NCBI RefSeq assembly: GCF_004345025.1
Contig: NZ_CP037745.1
Span: 310,001 to 374,000, forward strand
Direction: 5' to 3'
Source: Rheinheimera sp. D18
Lineage (GTDB): Bacteria > Pseudomonadota > Gammaproteobacteria > Enterobacterales > Alteromonadaceae
Length of the DNA stretch: 64,000 bases
How positions within the stretch are numbered: the first letter of the stretch is position 1; each line of letters begins with the position of its first letter. The translations under genes and the position numbers were made by a program. This document shows positions 36,057 through 45,638 of the stretch, one piece after another. The notes under the pieces were generated by a model. That model saw only the letters and a program-made list of their open reading frames with translations, did no database searches and was not told the origin of the DNA.

Positions 36057-38096
36057 TTAGTTTAAGTTATCGGCGCTAGTCGCCGGTAATACCCTGTTAT
36101 TGTATCGCAGCACCATACTACCTAAGCGTATTGCATTTAATAGATCCTGCCGAACCATATTACCGCGCCATTCACAGGCTCTTGGTTGTGTACTGCTTAT
36201 GGACATTACATATTCGCTGGCGTCGTTATGATTGTTAGTACACAGTGCCCAGCTTGACCATAGAGCCTCACGTAGTGCAGTAATTTCTAGCGTACGCCAC
36301 GGTTTTTCAAGCAGCTGCGCTAAAGGAAGATGCAAGCTAAGTAAAGATTGTTCAGCAGAGATCTCTTTTAATCTAGGTTTGAGTTGCTGTAGTAAACTAG
36401 TTTGTAAGGTACTAACTGATGCTTCGTCACCGCTTGCGGCTAACCATAACACGTCGTCATAAATACAGCTTGCGAGCAGTGTATTACTTGGTTGTTGGTG
36501 TAAAAAGTTTTGCCATAAATGCTGTAGCTGCTGTTCGCCATGCTGGCGCTTTAACTCTGGGCTATTGGTTAAGGCGTAAGCTAGTATGCTGACATCACTT
36601 GTTACTGAATGAAGCTGTATACGCTGACAAAAATTTGTCCAATTAGGTGTAGACAGTGTTAGCGTTTTTTTTGCTAATACCTTACGTCGCCATACCCAAA
36701 TAAAAACCACTGCTAATATTAAGACTAATAATGCTATAGCAACGATATATAGCTTAATTCTTTGTTTTTGTTCAACATTTATTTGTTGTGTTTGCTTTAA
36801 TTCGGCTTGTAGTGTTTTACTTGCCGTTACTTGGTATAGCCCCTGATTAATTAAGTCTAACTGCAGTTTGCTTTGTTCAGAAAGTTGTTCAAAACGTAGT
36901 GCGCTGGCTTGTATGCTATGGTTGTAAGCGTTAGCCCACTGGCGATCATGTGCTGCCATTTTGGCTGAAACATCATGGAAACGGTACCTTAAATAAGAAG
37001 CAGCTTGCGGCATTTGTGGGGCAAGCTCTTGCAGGTGGTGATTAGCTTGCTGGTATTGCTGCTGTTTTAGTAATAGCTCTATTAATGCTAGTAAGGTTTC
37101 GTGCGAGTACGATGATATTTGTTGTTGGCTAAACAACTGTAATGCATGATTAAAGTGCGTTAATGCTAAGTCTGCATTATTTTGCAATGCCGCTAACCGG
37201 CCTAAAGATAATGTAACAACGCCAATGCGCAGTACGTCGTCCATCTTACGTGCATGCTCTAGAGCTTCATTTAAATAATTCATCGCTTGGTCTGCGGTAG
37301 TTATGTCCTCTAAATAGGTATCAGCAATATAAATTAAGCTGTAAGTGTAGTTGGCAGTGCGCTTGAGTTGTTTGTACAAGGCGCTAGCTTGCTGTAAATG
37401 GTCGAGTGCTTGTGTGTGATATTGAATTTTTCGATAGGCCATGCCAAGCCGAAGATGAATAGACGCAAGTGCGTCGGTATCTTGCAAGCGGGTTGCTAAT
37501 TCTAACGCTTCGTTTAAGTGCTGGTATGCTTGGCTATAGGCGTTGTTTTGCAGCATTAACCTGCCCAGCGTAATATGCGCCTTAAGCTCAGCATCAGGTT
37601 GCAATTGTTTTAATGCTAGCTCTAGGCTGCGTTGGGCGTAAGGGATTGCCAGTGGAATATTGCCTAATTGGTTATAGGCTTGGGCAAAGCTTTGCAACAC
37701 ATCACTGTATAACGCCATGCTGTCGTTATCGTCAGTATGTTGTAATAACTGTTCAGCGCTTTCTAATTGGGTAATGGCAATAGTAGTATCGCGGTATAAA
37801 ATGCCATAAACCTGCGCTTTTAATAAGTAACCGTAGGCTTTAAGGTAGGCAGACTGTGCAGATTCTATTGCGCGATTTACCGCGTCCATCGCTGAGTCTT
37901 TATTAAGCAGTCGCATTTGAGTTTCGGTTAACACTAGCCAGTCTTCAGTGCTTCTGCTGGCTACTGGCATTGCTAATAGCTGCTCACTCACTTGCTCAGA
38001 ATTGGTTTTTGCTTCGGCTAAACGAACTAATAGCGGTTCTGCAGCGTATGTTGCAGGCAATAGTATTAATAAAAACGATAAGATAATTAATCGCAT
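36057..38096 (-). CDS. TPR-repeat membrane protein with uncharacterised cytoplasmic domain
   Basis: A signal peptide (1-19) leads a long periplasmic array of tetratricopeptide-like repeats (about 60-380, for example AIPYAQRSLELALKQL and AYQHLNEALELATRL). A transmembrane helix follows (about 450-468, IVAIALLVLILAVVFIWVW). The C-terminal 200 residues lie in the cytoplasm and have no clear motif; a degenerate GGDEF-like fold is possible but GGDEF is not present. The start is ATG at 38096; a GTG at 38105 is the alternative. I cannot assign a function. Confidence 0.7.
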   Translation of the reverse strand: MRLIILSFLLILLPATYAAEPLLVRLAEAKTNSEQVSEQLLAMPVASRSTEDWLVLTETQMRLLNKDSAMDAVNRAIESAQSAYLKAYGYLLKAQVYGILYRDTTIAITQLESAEQLLQHTDDNDSMALYSDVLQSFAQAYNQLGNIPLAIPYAQRSLELALKQLQPDAELKAHITLGRLMLQNNAYSQAYQHLNEALELATRLQDTDALASIHLRLGMAYRKIQYHTQALDHLQQASALYKQLKRTANYTYSLIYIADTYLEDITTADQAMNYLNEALEHARKMDDVLRIGVVTLSLGRLAALQNNADLALTHFNHALQLFSQQQISSYSHETLLALIELLLKQQQYQQANHHLQELAPQMPQAASYLRYRFHDVSAKMAAHDRQWANAYNHSIQASALRFEQLSEQSKLQLDLINQGLYQVTASKTLQAELKQTQQINVEQKQRIKLYIVAIALLVLILAVVFIWVWRRKVLAKKTLTLSTPNWTNFCQRIQLHSVTSDVSILAYALTNSPELKRQHGEQQLQHLWQNFLHQQPSNTLLASCIYDDVLWLAASGDEASVSTLQTSLLQQLKPRLKEISAEQSLLSLHLPLAQLLEKPWRTLEITALREALWSSWALCTNNHNDASEYVMSISSTQPRACEWRGNMVRQDLLNAIRLGSMVLRYNNRVLPATSADNLN

Positions 38097-38214
38097 AGTC
38101 AGCACTGTAATTTTTTCAGCAGTTTAGCCTGAATTGATGATAGCAACCATAGCTAGCGGCGCACTTCACTTATTAAAGTTAACTATGCTTTAGCAGGTTT
38201 AATTATGAAACGGC

Positions 38215-38628
38215 TTAGCGGTAACTAATATCTTTATACATTGGCGCCAACAGTGCCAATAATTGATTCTGGGCACTGATGCTAATGTTCTGGCGCTGCA
38301 TTACCTTAGTTAAATTTTCAACTAACGCATCGTAGTTAGCTAGCGTAATATTAAAGCCTTTATGACTATCTTGCATGGTGCCGCCGCTATAAATACAAGG
38401 GCCACCAGTTAGCTGGCACAATTGCTCGGCTAATAAACGTCTAAAACGTTCAATGTCAGTGTCCGCAAAATGGTGCACGATACGTTCGTCATTAGCAATT
38501 TCGTTTAATAATGCGTCGGTTATTAAACTAATTCCGGCGTCACCGCCTAACTGCTGGTATAGGCTTGGTCTTGTATGTTGGCTGCATGCGCTGAGAAATA
38601 ATAGCGTTGTAATTAGTATCCATTTCAT
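38215..38628 (-). CDS. Group 1 truncated hemoglobin predicted to be a lipoprotein
   Basis: The protein has 137 residues. A lipobox (FLSAC, C15) after a short hydrophobic leader predicts a lipid-anchored export form. The body fits the truncated hemoglobin family: SLYQQLGGDAGISLITDALL, then RFRRLLAEQLCQLTGG, and MQDSHKGFNIT with H89 as the likely proximal heme ligand. Group 1 proteins bind oxygen or NO. It starts directly after the DUF3034 stop (TAA-ATG) as last gene of a four-gene operon. Confidence 0.82.
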   Translation of the reverse strand: MKWILITTLLFLSACSQHTRPSLYQQLGGDAGISLITDALLNEIANDERIVHHFADTDIERFRRLLAEQLCQLTGGPCIYSGGTMQDSHKGFNITLANYDALVENLTKVMQRQNISISAQNQLLALLAPMYKDISYR

Positions 38629-39462
38629 TTACCACGCTCCTTCAATAGACAAATAATAACCTTGCTGATTGTTAAAACCGGCGATACTGCCAAGGTCTAC
38701 GTAGCCTGCGGTTACAGAAACATGTTTATTAATAAACCAAGCAATAAACACATCGCGCCAATGTTGTTCATCGGCAAAGCTTAATTTGTTAGGCTTTTGT
38801 TTAAATTCTACGCCTATGGCAACATTATAATTTAACAGTAGAGCAGCTGAACCTTCGAGCATTAGTTGGTAGTTGTTATTGGTTTCGCTACCAAACCCCA
38901 GTAAACCCGTTTGATTTGCTTTAGTCGCCCGCGCTGTTGCATTAAGCAGTAAATTACGACCGGCAATCTGGTTAAAGAGTAGCTTGGTTGCAGATAAGTA
39001 GAAATCGACGCCGCTATCATCACGTGCGCCAACTGCTTTTGGCAGCGCGAAGTCACGATGCTTTTTGTACTGAATTCCCAGGCTTATTTGTGGCAGGGCG
39101 GTATACAATAGTTCGCCCGCAATGTGGTATTTTACGCCAAAGATATCTTGGCCCAGTTCACCACCTAAGCTATCAAGCTTTAAGGTTTGCCTGGCGATGG
39201 ACCATTCCCAATTGTTATCATACGTAAGGCTAGCGCCAAAGGTGTTAAGCGTAAAATCATCAACACCAACCACACTAATAAACGACGTCACTGCCCATTC
39301 GTCACTACTGGCATAACCGTTAATAACAGCCCAAGGTACAATACCGCCGCCAGCGCTACCCTCAATTGAGCTAGTGCCGCCGGTAGCAATAATTTTACTA
39401 TTAGCCATGCTTTTCGGGCTAAACACTAAGATAACTGCCGCCAGTAATATCATTATTTTCAT
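38629..39462 (-). CDS. DUF3034 family outer membrane barrel-like protein
   Basis: The 277-residue protein has a signal peptide (about 1-20, SPKSMANS) and many alternating polar/apolar strands. Its C-terminus ends with an aromatic residue (YYLSIEGAW), as for outer membrane beta-barrels. GGTSSIEGSAGGGIVPWAVI near the N-terminus is typical of what I recognise as DUF3034. Its function is not established. The start overlaps the stop of the GGDEF-EAL gene (ATGA). It is third in the operon. Confidence 0.72.
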   Translation of the reverse strand: MKIMILLAAVILVFSPKSMANSKIIATGGTSSIEGSAGGGIVPWAVINGYASSDEWAVTSFISVVGVDDFTLNTFGASLTYDNNWEWSIARQTLKLDSLGGELGQDIFGVKYHIAGELLYTALPQISLGIQYKKHRDFALPKAVGARDDSGVDFYLSATKLLFNQIAGRNLLLNATARATKANQTGLLGFGSETNNNYQLMLEGSAALLLNYNVAIGVEFKQKPNKLSFADEQHWRDVFIAWFINKHVSVTAGYVDLGSIAGFNNQQGYYLSIEGAW

Positions 39463-41789
39463 TTAGAGCCTTCTGTCTCGGTGTTGCGCTGTTGTTGCGT
39501 GAATTGCATTAACCATGCTGAAAACTGCTCGGCAACCAACGGTTTAGCAAAGTAGTATCCTTGAACTTTGTCACAACCACACTGGATTAGATGTTCTAAC
39601 CCCGCTTTATTTTCTAAGCCCTCGGCCGTTACTGTAAAGCCTAAGCTATGCGCTAGTTTGGTGGTTGCCGCCACAATAAGCGCGTCGTTTGTGTTGTGTT
39701 CAATGTCTTTAATAAAGGCGCGATCAATTTTAACTTCGTGTACGGGCAGTTGTTTTAAATAAGCTAGAGATGACTGGCCGGTGCCAAAGTCATCGATTGA
39801 CAGTGTAATACCAAGCCCCCGTAAGCGCTGTAATTGTTGTATAACTGTGCTGGCATCTGCCATGACCGCGCTTTCGGTTACTTCTAGCGCTAGTGCTGCT
39901 GCGGGTAAGTTATGTGTCGTTAGCAGGGCGTAAATGTCATCAGCTAACTTTGGGTTTAGTAAATCGGATACCGATAGGTTTACAGCCAATTGCACCGGCA
40001 TAGCATGCTGCCACCAGTAAGCGGCTTGTTTTATTACTTCAGCTAGCATCCAATTACTAATCAGGCCAATATTACCTGAATGCTCAGCTAGCTTAATAAA
40101 CTGATCCGGTGGGATGAAACCAAATTCGGGGTGTTGCCAACGAATTAGGGCTTCGGCGCTACTGCATGTTTGCTGTGGAATATCGACTTTAGGTTGATAC
40201 ACAGCAAAAAACTGGCCGTTTTTTAATGCATTAGGTAAATCACGAATTAGCGTTAGTTCGCGCTGATGGCTTTCGTCTTGGCCTGGTGTATAAAACGCAA
40301 TATGGTTTGCTGCGCCTCGTGCATTGCCCAGGGCAATGTCGACACGGCGTAATACGTCATTTATACCCGTCTCGCTGACACTAAAATGATAAATGCCGAC
40401 TGTTAGCTTTAAGTTAATGGTTGAACGTTGCAGCATATAACCATCCAGTAATGGCTTGAGCAAAAGCTGTACTTGTTCAATTGATACATGACTATCGTAG
40501 AGCAGTAAAAACTCATCACCACCTAGTCGTGCTAATAGTTTTGGTGTTGGTGCAATTTGCTTTAAGCGTTCAGCAAGTTGCTGCAAAAGTAAGTCGCCGT
40601 TACTAAAGCCTAATATATCGTTAATATGTTTAAACCGCTGAATATTAAGCTGTAACAGGCAGCTGTTTGGCTTGGTTAACCAAGGTTGCAGCAAGCGCTC
40701 GGTTGCTAAACGGTTATAGCAGCCGGTTAAGCTGTCATGCTCCGTACTAAAAATAAGCTGCTGTTCTCGTTGGCGAATATCTTGCTGCATAGTGACCAGT
40801 GTACGGCTAAGCAAACCTACTTCGTCGTTGCCTTCTGCAGGTGGTGTAGCGTCAAAGCCTTGGCCGATCCGCTTAGCAAAAAGGCTTAGCGCATTTAGTG
40901 GCCCGGTAATACTTCGAGCAAAAATAATGGCAACCAGCAAAGCCAACGCAAGCGATGCACTAAAAATAAGTAACAGCTGTTGGCGAAACTGTTGATAGCT
41001 ATCTAACCAACGCGCATTAGGTAAGTGCTGCACTGCCCATAGTTGCTGCTGTGCATCAAGCGCCGTTGCCAAAGAGGTGTAGTCTTGTTCGGTGTTATTT
41101 TGTGCCGTACCAGCTTGTGCAATAAGCACTGGCATAACGCGAGGCAAGCGTTGCTGGTTATCCAGATCTAGAGTTGAGGTAAATAACGTGAAATTATTAT
41201 TCTTGGCGGCAATAAAGCTAATATCTAAACCAGTAATACCGGATATTTGTTCTGCCAGTGTACTGTCTAAAGGAAACCCCATGCCCACCCAAGCAATAAG
41301 ATTGGGTGCTTTAACTGGCGCGAGTACTAATTGATATGCTTGACCTGCTAAATGAATAATATCGGTAACAGGTATGCTATTTTCAGTTTGGGTTTGGCTA
41401 AATAAAGGCGTTATATCTACTGCCGTAATGCTTGGCTCTGAACTAACCAGTAAATCGCCGCTGGTATCAATTAATAGCATTAGGCTGGCATTAACGCGGC
41501 TGCCATGGTTAGCCAGTGCTGATGCTATGGTTTCTTGCTCTTTTGTTGCCACTGCGCGACGAAAACCAAAATCGGTAGCAAGGATCTGCACACTGTTGCT
41601 CAATTGGCTGGCGCGGTTATTTAGTGCTTGTTTTAGTACTTTACTTGCAACGTTAAGTATTTGGCGAGCTTGAGTTTCGCTATCACGCTTTATCGTATTT
41701 AGCGTTGCTAAGCCGGTTGCTGTAGCTAGTAAGCTAAGTAACAGCAACATCACTAAGATAAATTTGGTGCGCAAAGATCTAAATATCAT
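39459..41789 (-). CDS. Membrane GGDEF-EAL c-di-GMP turnover protein
   Basis: From the ATG at 41789 the protein is about 776 residues. TM1 lies near the start. A periplasmic sensory region (about 30-270), TM2 and HAMP (about 275-340) lead to the GGDEF domain with intact LARLGGDEF, and then an EAL domain. The EAL set is intact: AEALIRW, LAVNLSVSDLL, LEVTESAV, DDFGTG and EGLE. It may therefore act as cyclase or phosphodiesterase. An alternative TTG at 41813 overlaps the upstream gene. It is second in the cupredoxin-to-hemoglobin operon. Confidence 0.9.
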   Translation of the reverse strand: MIFRSLRTKFILVMLLLLSLLATATGLATLNTIKRDSETQARQILNVASKVLKQALNNRASQLSNSVQILATDFGFRRAVATKEQETIASALANHGSRVNASLMLLIDTSGDLLVSSEPSITAVDITPLFSQTQTENSIPVTDIIHLAGQAYQLVLAPVKAPNLIAWVGMGFPLDSTLAEQISGITGLDISFIAAKNNNFTLFTSTLDLDNQQRLPRVMPVLIAQAGTAQNNTEQDYTSLATALDAQQQLWAVQHLPNARWLDSYQQFRQQLLLIFSASLALALLVAIIFARSITGPLNALSLFAKRIGQGFDATPPAEGNDEVGLLSRTLVTMQQDIRQREQQLIFSTEHDSLTGCYNRLATERLLQPWLTKPNSCLLQLNIQRFKHINDILGFSNGDLLLQQLAERLKQIAPTPKLLARLGGDEFLLLYDSHVSIEQVQLLLKPLLDGYMLQRSTINLKLTVGIYHFSVSETGINDVLRRVDIALGNARGAANHIAFYTPGQDESHQRELTLIRDLPNALKNGQFFAVYQPKVDIPQQTCSSAEALIRWQHPEFGFIPPDQFIKLAEHSGNIGLISNWMLAEVIKQAAYWWQHAMPVQLAVNLSVSDLLNPKLADDIYALLTTHNLPAAALALEVTESAVMADASTVIQQLQRLRGLGITLSIDDFGTGQSSLAYLKQLPVHEVKIDRAFIKDIEHNTNDALIVAATTKLAHSLGFTVTAEGLENKAGLEHLIQCGCDKVQGYYFAKPLVAEQFSAWLMQFTQQQRNTETEGSK

Positions 41790-41802
41790 TAGCTTAGCGC
41801 TA

Positions 41803-42435
41803 CTAATGGCCAAAGCCGCGTTTGGGCGCGGTTGGTAAGGCTTTTTGTTCTACCGGCAGTGTCAGCTGCTGTTCGGTGTTCGTTGTCAGTGTGATGCTGG
41901 TAATCTGTTGTGGTTGCTTTTGCCAAGGATGCCACAGTTTAAGTTGATAATTACCTGCTGGTAGATCAGAAAAAGCAGCGGTTCCTGCTCCATCAGTTAC
42001 CGCAAGCAAAGGGCTTGCGCCAATATAAATATACGCTTGCATATAGTCATGAATATTACAGCCTAATACCACGATACCTTGTCGATCAAAGATGACAGGT
42101 TGTTCAGGCGTATCTGCATATAATTGTATTTCAAAGGTTTTGGCGTCTGAAAATGAATAAATATGATGCCGAGTTTTGTCTTTATTTGGAAATTCAATGG
42201 CGCTATTTATTGGTGCAGCAGTAACAAAGGGTACAAACATTAAACCTTGTTGCGCAATGCTGATCTGAGGTTGGTTCAGCTGCGGTATCGGCTGCTCTGC
42301 TATCAGCTCAATAACCGCATTAGCTAACGGGCTTGCAGCCTGATCTTGCACCTTAATTTGCAGCGTATTGGCAGCGGCATTGCAGCAGAAGAGTGTGGTG
42401 GCAAGAATTAGAGTTTTATATAAGTCCGAATTCAT
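41803..42435 (-). CDS. Periplasmic cupredoxin-like protein
   Basis: A signal peptide (1-22, CNAAANTL) precedes a domain with a type-1 copper ligand pattern: H90 or H91 (KTRHHIYSF), C126, H129 and M132 (GCNIHDYM). This is the plastocyanin/cupredoxin pattern that often appears in proteins annotated as methylamine utilisation-like. Its role here is electron transfer or copper sensing by inference. It is the first gene of the operon and its stop overlaps the TTG alternative start of the GGDEF-EAL gene. Confidence 0.78.
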   Translation of the reverse strand: MNSDLYKTLILATTLFCCNAAANTLQIKVQDQAASPLANAVIELIAEQPIPQLNQPQISIAQQGLMFVPFVTAAPINSAIEFPNKDKTRHHIYSFSDAKTFEIQLYADTPEQPVIFDRQGIVVLGCNIHDYMQAYIYIGASPLLAVTDGAGTAAFSDLPAGNYQLKLWHPWQKQPQQITSITLTTNTEQQLTLPVEQKALPTAPKRGFGH

Positions 42436-42674
42436 AATAATGCCGACAGCATAAAAATTTCCTTAACTTTAGTGATAGCGCAGAATAAGCTCAGATCCAC
42501 TTTATGTTATATCGTACTAAGCATTAAAACCCTACAACCTTATCGGTTTTATTGCTGTTGTTACATATTTACTAACAAATTGCTATTGGTCGCAGTGTGT
42601 TCGGTAGTGGTAAGCTTACATTATTAGTACATAAATACAGGTTAGCCATGGTTAACCTGCTAATAGGGTTTTTT

Positions 42675-43604
42675 ATGCAACTTATTGTTACGGCTATTAG
42701 TAAAGCGTACGCCTCGGTGCAGGCGGTAAAGCAAGTAAGTTTTCAGATTGACAGTGGCGAAATATTCGCACTGCTTGGGCCAAATGGCGCTGGAAAATCC
42801 TCTATTATTCGTATGTTAGTGGGCATGACTAAGCCTGATAGCGGCAGCATTATGATTAGTTATCAAGATCAGCAGTTTGATCATGTACCGCGCCGGTTAT
42901 TAGGATACTTGCCTGAAGACCGCGGTTTATATCCAGATAAAAGTATTGAAAAAAATCTGCTGTATTTAGCGCAATTACACGGCTTAAGTAAAAGCGTTGC
43001 GTTACAAGAAATGGACTATTGGCTTGGCGAGTTTGAACTTCTTGAGCGGCGCCACGATGAGCTTAAGCAGCTATCAAAAGGTAATCAACAAAAGGTACAG
43101 TTAATAGCGGCAGTGTTGCACAAGCCGGCGCTGGTAATTCTTGATGAACCATTTTCAGGCTTAGACCCGATTAATCAAGAAAAGGTAGTGTTGTTTCTGC
43201 AGCAATTAAAACAACGCGGTATGACAGTGATCCTTAGTGCGCATCAAATGGCGATGGTAGAAAAGCTAGCCGATCACATGCTGTTAATGGCGCAAGGTCA
43301 GGTGGTTTTAGCCGGTACCTTGCAACAAATACAGCAACAGGGGCAAGGGCCGCGCGAGATGAAAGTAGGTTTTAATAGTGCTGTAAGTTTAGAGCAGTTA
43401 CAGCAGCTGCCGGCATTGTTATTAGCACAACCGTTGCAGGCTAATCACTATATGCTTACCTTGGTTAACGATGTTGGTGTATCCGAATGCTTAAAGCAAT
43501 TGTTAGCCTTGGCTGAGTTAACTCAGGTAGAAATGCAAACCGCGGACTTACACCAGCTCTATTTGGCGGCAATGACAAAACATAATTTGCAGGTGACAGT
43601 ATGA
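42675..43604 (+). CDS. ABC transporter ATP-binding protein, NatA-like
   Basis: The ATPase of an ABC-2 type exporter. Walker A GPNGAGKSS (about 39), signature LSKGNQQKVQL (about 137), Walker B LVILDEPFSGLDP and the H-loop SAHQM are all present. The ATG at 42675 gives 309 residues. The ORF is open 78 bp further up but the extension has no homologous features. It overlaps the permease gene by 4 nt. The C-terminal 80 residues match the DUF4162-like end of this group. Confidence 0.88.
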   Translation: MQLIVTAISKAYASVQAVKQVSFQIDSGEIFALLGPNGAGKSSIIRMLVGMTKPDSGSIMISYQDQQFDHVPRRLLGYLPEDRGLYPDKSIEKNLLYLAQLHGLSKSVALQEMDYWLGEFELLERRHDELKQLSKGNQQKVQLIAAVLHKPALVILDEPFSGLDPINQEKVVLFLQQLKQRGMTVILSAHQMAMVEKLADHMLLMAQGQVVLAGTLQQIQQQGQGPREMKVGFNSAVSLEQLQQLPALLLAQPLQANHYMLTLVNDVGVSECLKQLLALAELTQVEMQTADLHQLYLAAMTKHNLQVTV

Positions 43605-44779
43605 TTTCGCGTCAAAGTTTAATTGTTGCCCGCTGGGAGTTTTTGCGGTTTTTCAAGTGGAAGCAGCAGTTGGTATCTTATTTAATGATGTTAGCCGTGG
43701 TCGCAGCCATTTCATTGTGGGGCTTTTTTAATGATGAAACTAAAAAGCAATATAATATTGCGGTACCGGCTAACTTTAGCATTGAAAATACTAAACTATT
43801 TCAGTTTCAGCGGCCCAGTATCGACTTAAATACACAGCTTGAGCAAATGAAAAGTGATCAGTCTTGGCAGGCCGTTGTTACCGAACAAGAGGGTGAGATT
43901 AGCTTATATACGCTTACCGGTAAAAAATGGTTACAACAGTTAGAGAAGGTGTTGCAGCAACATTACCGACAGCAAGCTGCGCTGAATATAGGGTTGTCAG
44001 CAGAGCAATTAGCAACACTAGAGCAGCCCAAAGTTATAGCTATGCGTTATTTAGACCAAGCTTATAAGGGTAAAGATACACCGGAAAAAATGATTGCCAT
44101 GGGCACGTTAATCTTGCTGCTGGTGGGGTTAAGTACCGCGTTTGGTCAGGTGCTAATGAGTATTACTGGCGAAAAGCAACAACGGGTTACCGAACAATTA
44201 TATGCCATAGTTACACCGCAACAATGGATGGATGGTAAGGTATTAGGCCATAGCTTTAGTGCAATGAAAGCTATGCTAACGTCGGCATTGGTTATGCTAA
44301 TAGGTTTGGCGGTAGTCAGTTTGTTTTCGTCAAAACCGGTAGATTTAAGCTGGCTAAATGTTGGTGTAATACTCTGGTTGATACCGTTTGCGCTGGCGGG
44401 AGTGTTGCTTTGTGCTAGCTTTATGGGCGCTATTGCCGCGTCTATTGATGACCCCAATAATAGCGGGAAAAGTGCAGTAATGTTGCTTACTTGGTTGCCA
44501 ATGGTATTTACCTTTATGGTAATAGATAGCCCGTCAGGCCTTGGCATGACACTGCTTAGTTTTATACCTTTTACCTCGTTTGCAGCCATGCCAGTGAAAA
44601 TGGCCATGATGACCGTGCCTTGGTGGCAGCCAGTGTTATCATTAGCGCTGCTGGTCGCAACTGTTTACTGGATGCGTCGTGTTGCCGGGCGGGTGTTTTT
44701 GCGTGGCATGCAAATGTACGGTAAAGAGCCATCTTGGGCTGATATAGTGCGCTGGGCGCTGAGCAATAAAACCGAGTAG
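43601..44779 (+). CDS. ABC-2 type permease, NatB-like
   Basis: The 392-residue membrane partner of the preceding ATPase. One N-terminal TM (about 23-44) is followed by a large extracytoplasmic region (to about 165), then five further membrane segments, as in NatB-type Na+ or drug efflux permeases. The substrate is not known. It overlaps the ATPase gene by 4 nt (ATGA). There is no regulator next to it. Confidence 0.85.
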   Translation: MISRQSLIVARWEFLRFFKWKQQLVSYLMMLAVVAAISLWGFFNDETKKQYNIAVPANFSIENTKLFQFQRPSIDLNTQLEQMKSDQSWQAVVTEQEGEISLYTLTGKKWLQQLEKVLQQHYRQQAALNIGLSAEQLATLEQPKVIAMRYLDQAYKGKDTPEKMIAMGTLILLLVGLSTAFGQVLMSITGEKQQRVTEQLYAIVTPQQWMDGKVLGHSFSAMKAMLTSALVMLIGLAVVSLFSSKPVDLSWLNVGVILWLIPFALAGVLLCASFMGAIAASIDDPNNSGKSAVMLLTWLPMVFTFMVIDSPSGLGMTLLSFIPFTSFAAMPVKMAMMTVPWWQPVLSLALLVATVYWMRRVAGRVFLRGMQMYGKEPSWADIVRWALSNKTE

Positions 44780-44864
44780 ACTGTCGCGTTTATGGCGAGC
44801 GTCTATTGAACTTATAGTCGTTCGCCCAAACTAACGCGGTAGAGCTTGGTGAATTGAGGTAAAT

Positions 44865-45167
44865 ATGTTTTCTTCGTTTAAACAACAAAGCGGCCAATGG
44901 CAGCAAATGTTTGCCCGTCGCCAAAGTGCAGGGCCGCTGCAGCGGTTGCTAGCTTGGTTTATTTTAGGTGTTATGTTACTCGCTGGCGCAGCTATTTTAA
45001 TCTTTATGCTGTTATTAAGCTGGATTTTAATTCCTATTTTTCTGTTTCGTCAGCGGGCCAAGATTAATGCTTGGCAAAAACAGCAACAGGCCGCAGCTGA
45101 GCAAGCGTCAGCGCAGCAGGGCCATACTGTGATTGAAGGCGAAGTGATTAACAAGCGTGAAGATTAA
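44865..45167 (+). CDS. Small membrane protein, unknown
   Basis: 100 residues with one or two membrane segments (about 27-60, LLAWFILGVMLLAGAAILIF), and a C-terminal coiled-coil-like stretch rich in Q and A (KQQQAAAEQASAQQ) ending VIEGEVINKRED. The VIEGEVI end is common in small proteins of this group. I cannot assign a function. It lies 85 bp after the ABC permease and is convergent with the TerB-like gene. Confidence 0.7.
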   Translation: MFSSFKQQSGQWQQMFARRQSAGPLQRLLAWFILGVMLLAGAAILIFMLLLSWILIPIFLFRQRAKINAWQKQQQAAAEQASAQQGHTVIEGEVINKRED

Positions 45168-45173
45168 ATTAGG

Positions 45174-45638
45174 CTACTGGCTGTTGTCACAAACAGCCAG
45201 TTTGGCTTGAATGTAATCGCTATGGCGAATAAACAATAAATCGGCAATTTTACGTAACATCGCTTCTTCATTTGGGTCTAGAACCTTATCAGCGTAAGCC
45301 TGCTGCCATAGGTTATCTAACAAAGCTAAGCGCGAGTCATAACTTAATTGTTTTAATTGGCTAGTAAACTGATGCAGTGAAATTGCGTCTTTAGCTTGTT
45401 GCTTGGCTAAAGTAACTGCGGCGTTAGCATCGGTATCTGACAGAGCAAATTCTTGCTTAACATAATGCTGCGCTAAGGCAAGTTCGGTTTCGTCGCTATT
45501 AAAGTCGGCGTAGGCAACCATCAACATTAATGAAACACAGGCTAATTGCGCATCAGTTAAACCATAAGTTAGGTTGCCGCTACTGGTCGTTAGGTTGTCG
45601 TTAACTTTATCAAATAGCGTTTTAAACAGTTGAAACAT
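45174..45638 (-). CDS. TerB-like protein
   Basis: 154 residues, helical, with a TerB-type pattern: VSLMLMVAYADFNSDETEL and DKVLDPNEEAMLRKIADLLFI, the second like the DG.....E..ll..ia..L signature. TerB domains are often linked to tellurite resistance and membrane-associated stress complexes, but a stand-alone copy gives no firm role. Convergent with the small membrane protein gene (6 bp gap). Confidence 0.75.
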   Translation of the reverse strand: MFQLFKTLFDKVNDNLTTSSGNLTYGLTDAQLACVSLMLMVAYADFNSDETELALAQHYVKQEFALSDTDANAAVTLAKQQAKDAISLHQFTSQLKQLSYDSRLALLDNLWQQAYADKVLDPNEEAMLRKIADLLFIRHSDYIQAKLAVCDNSQ

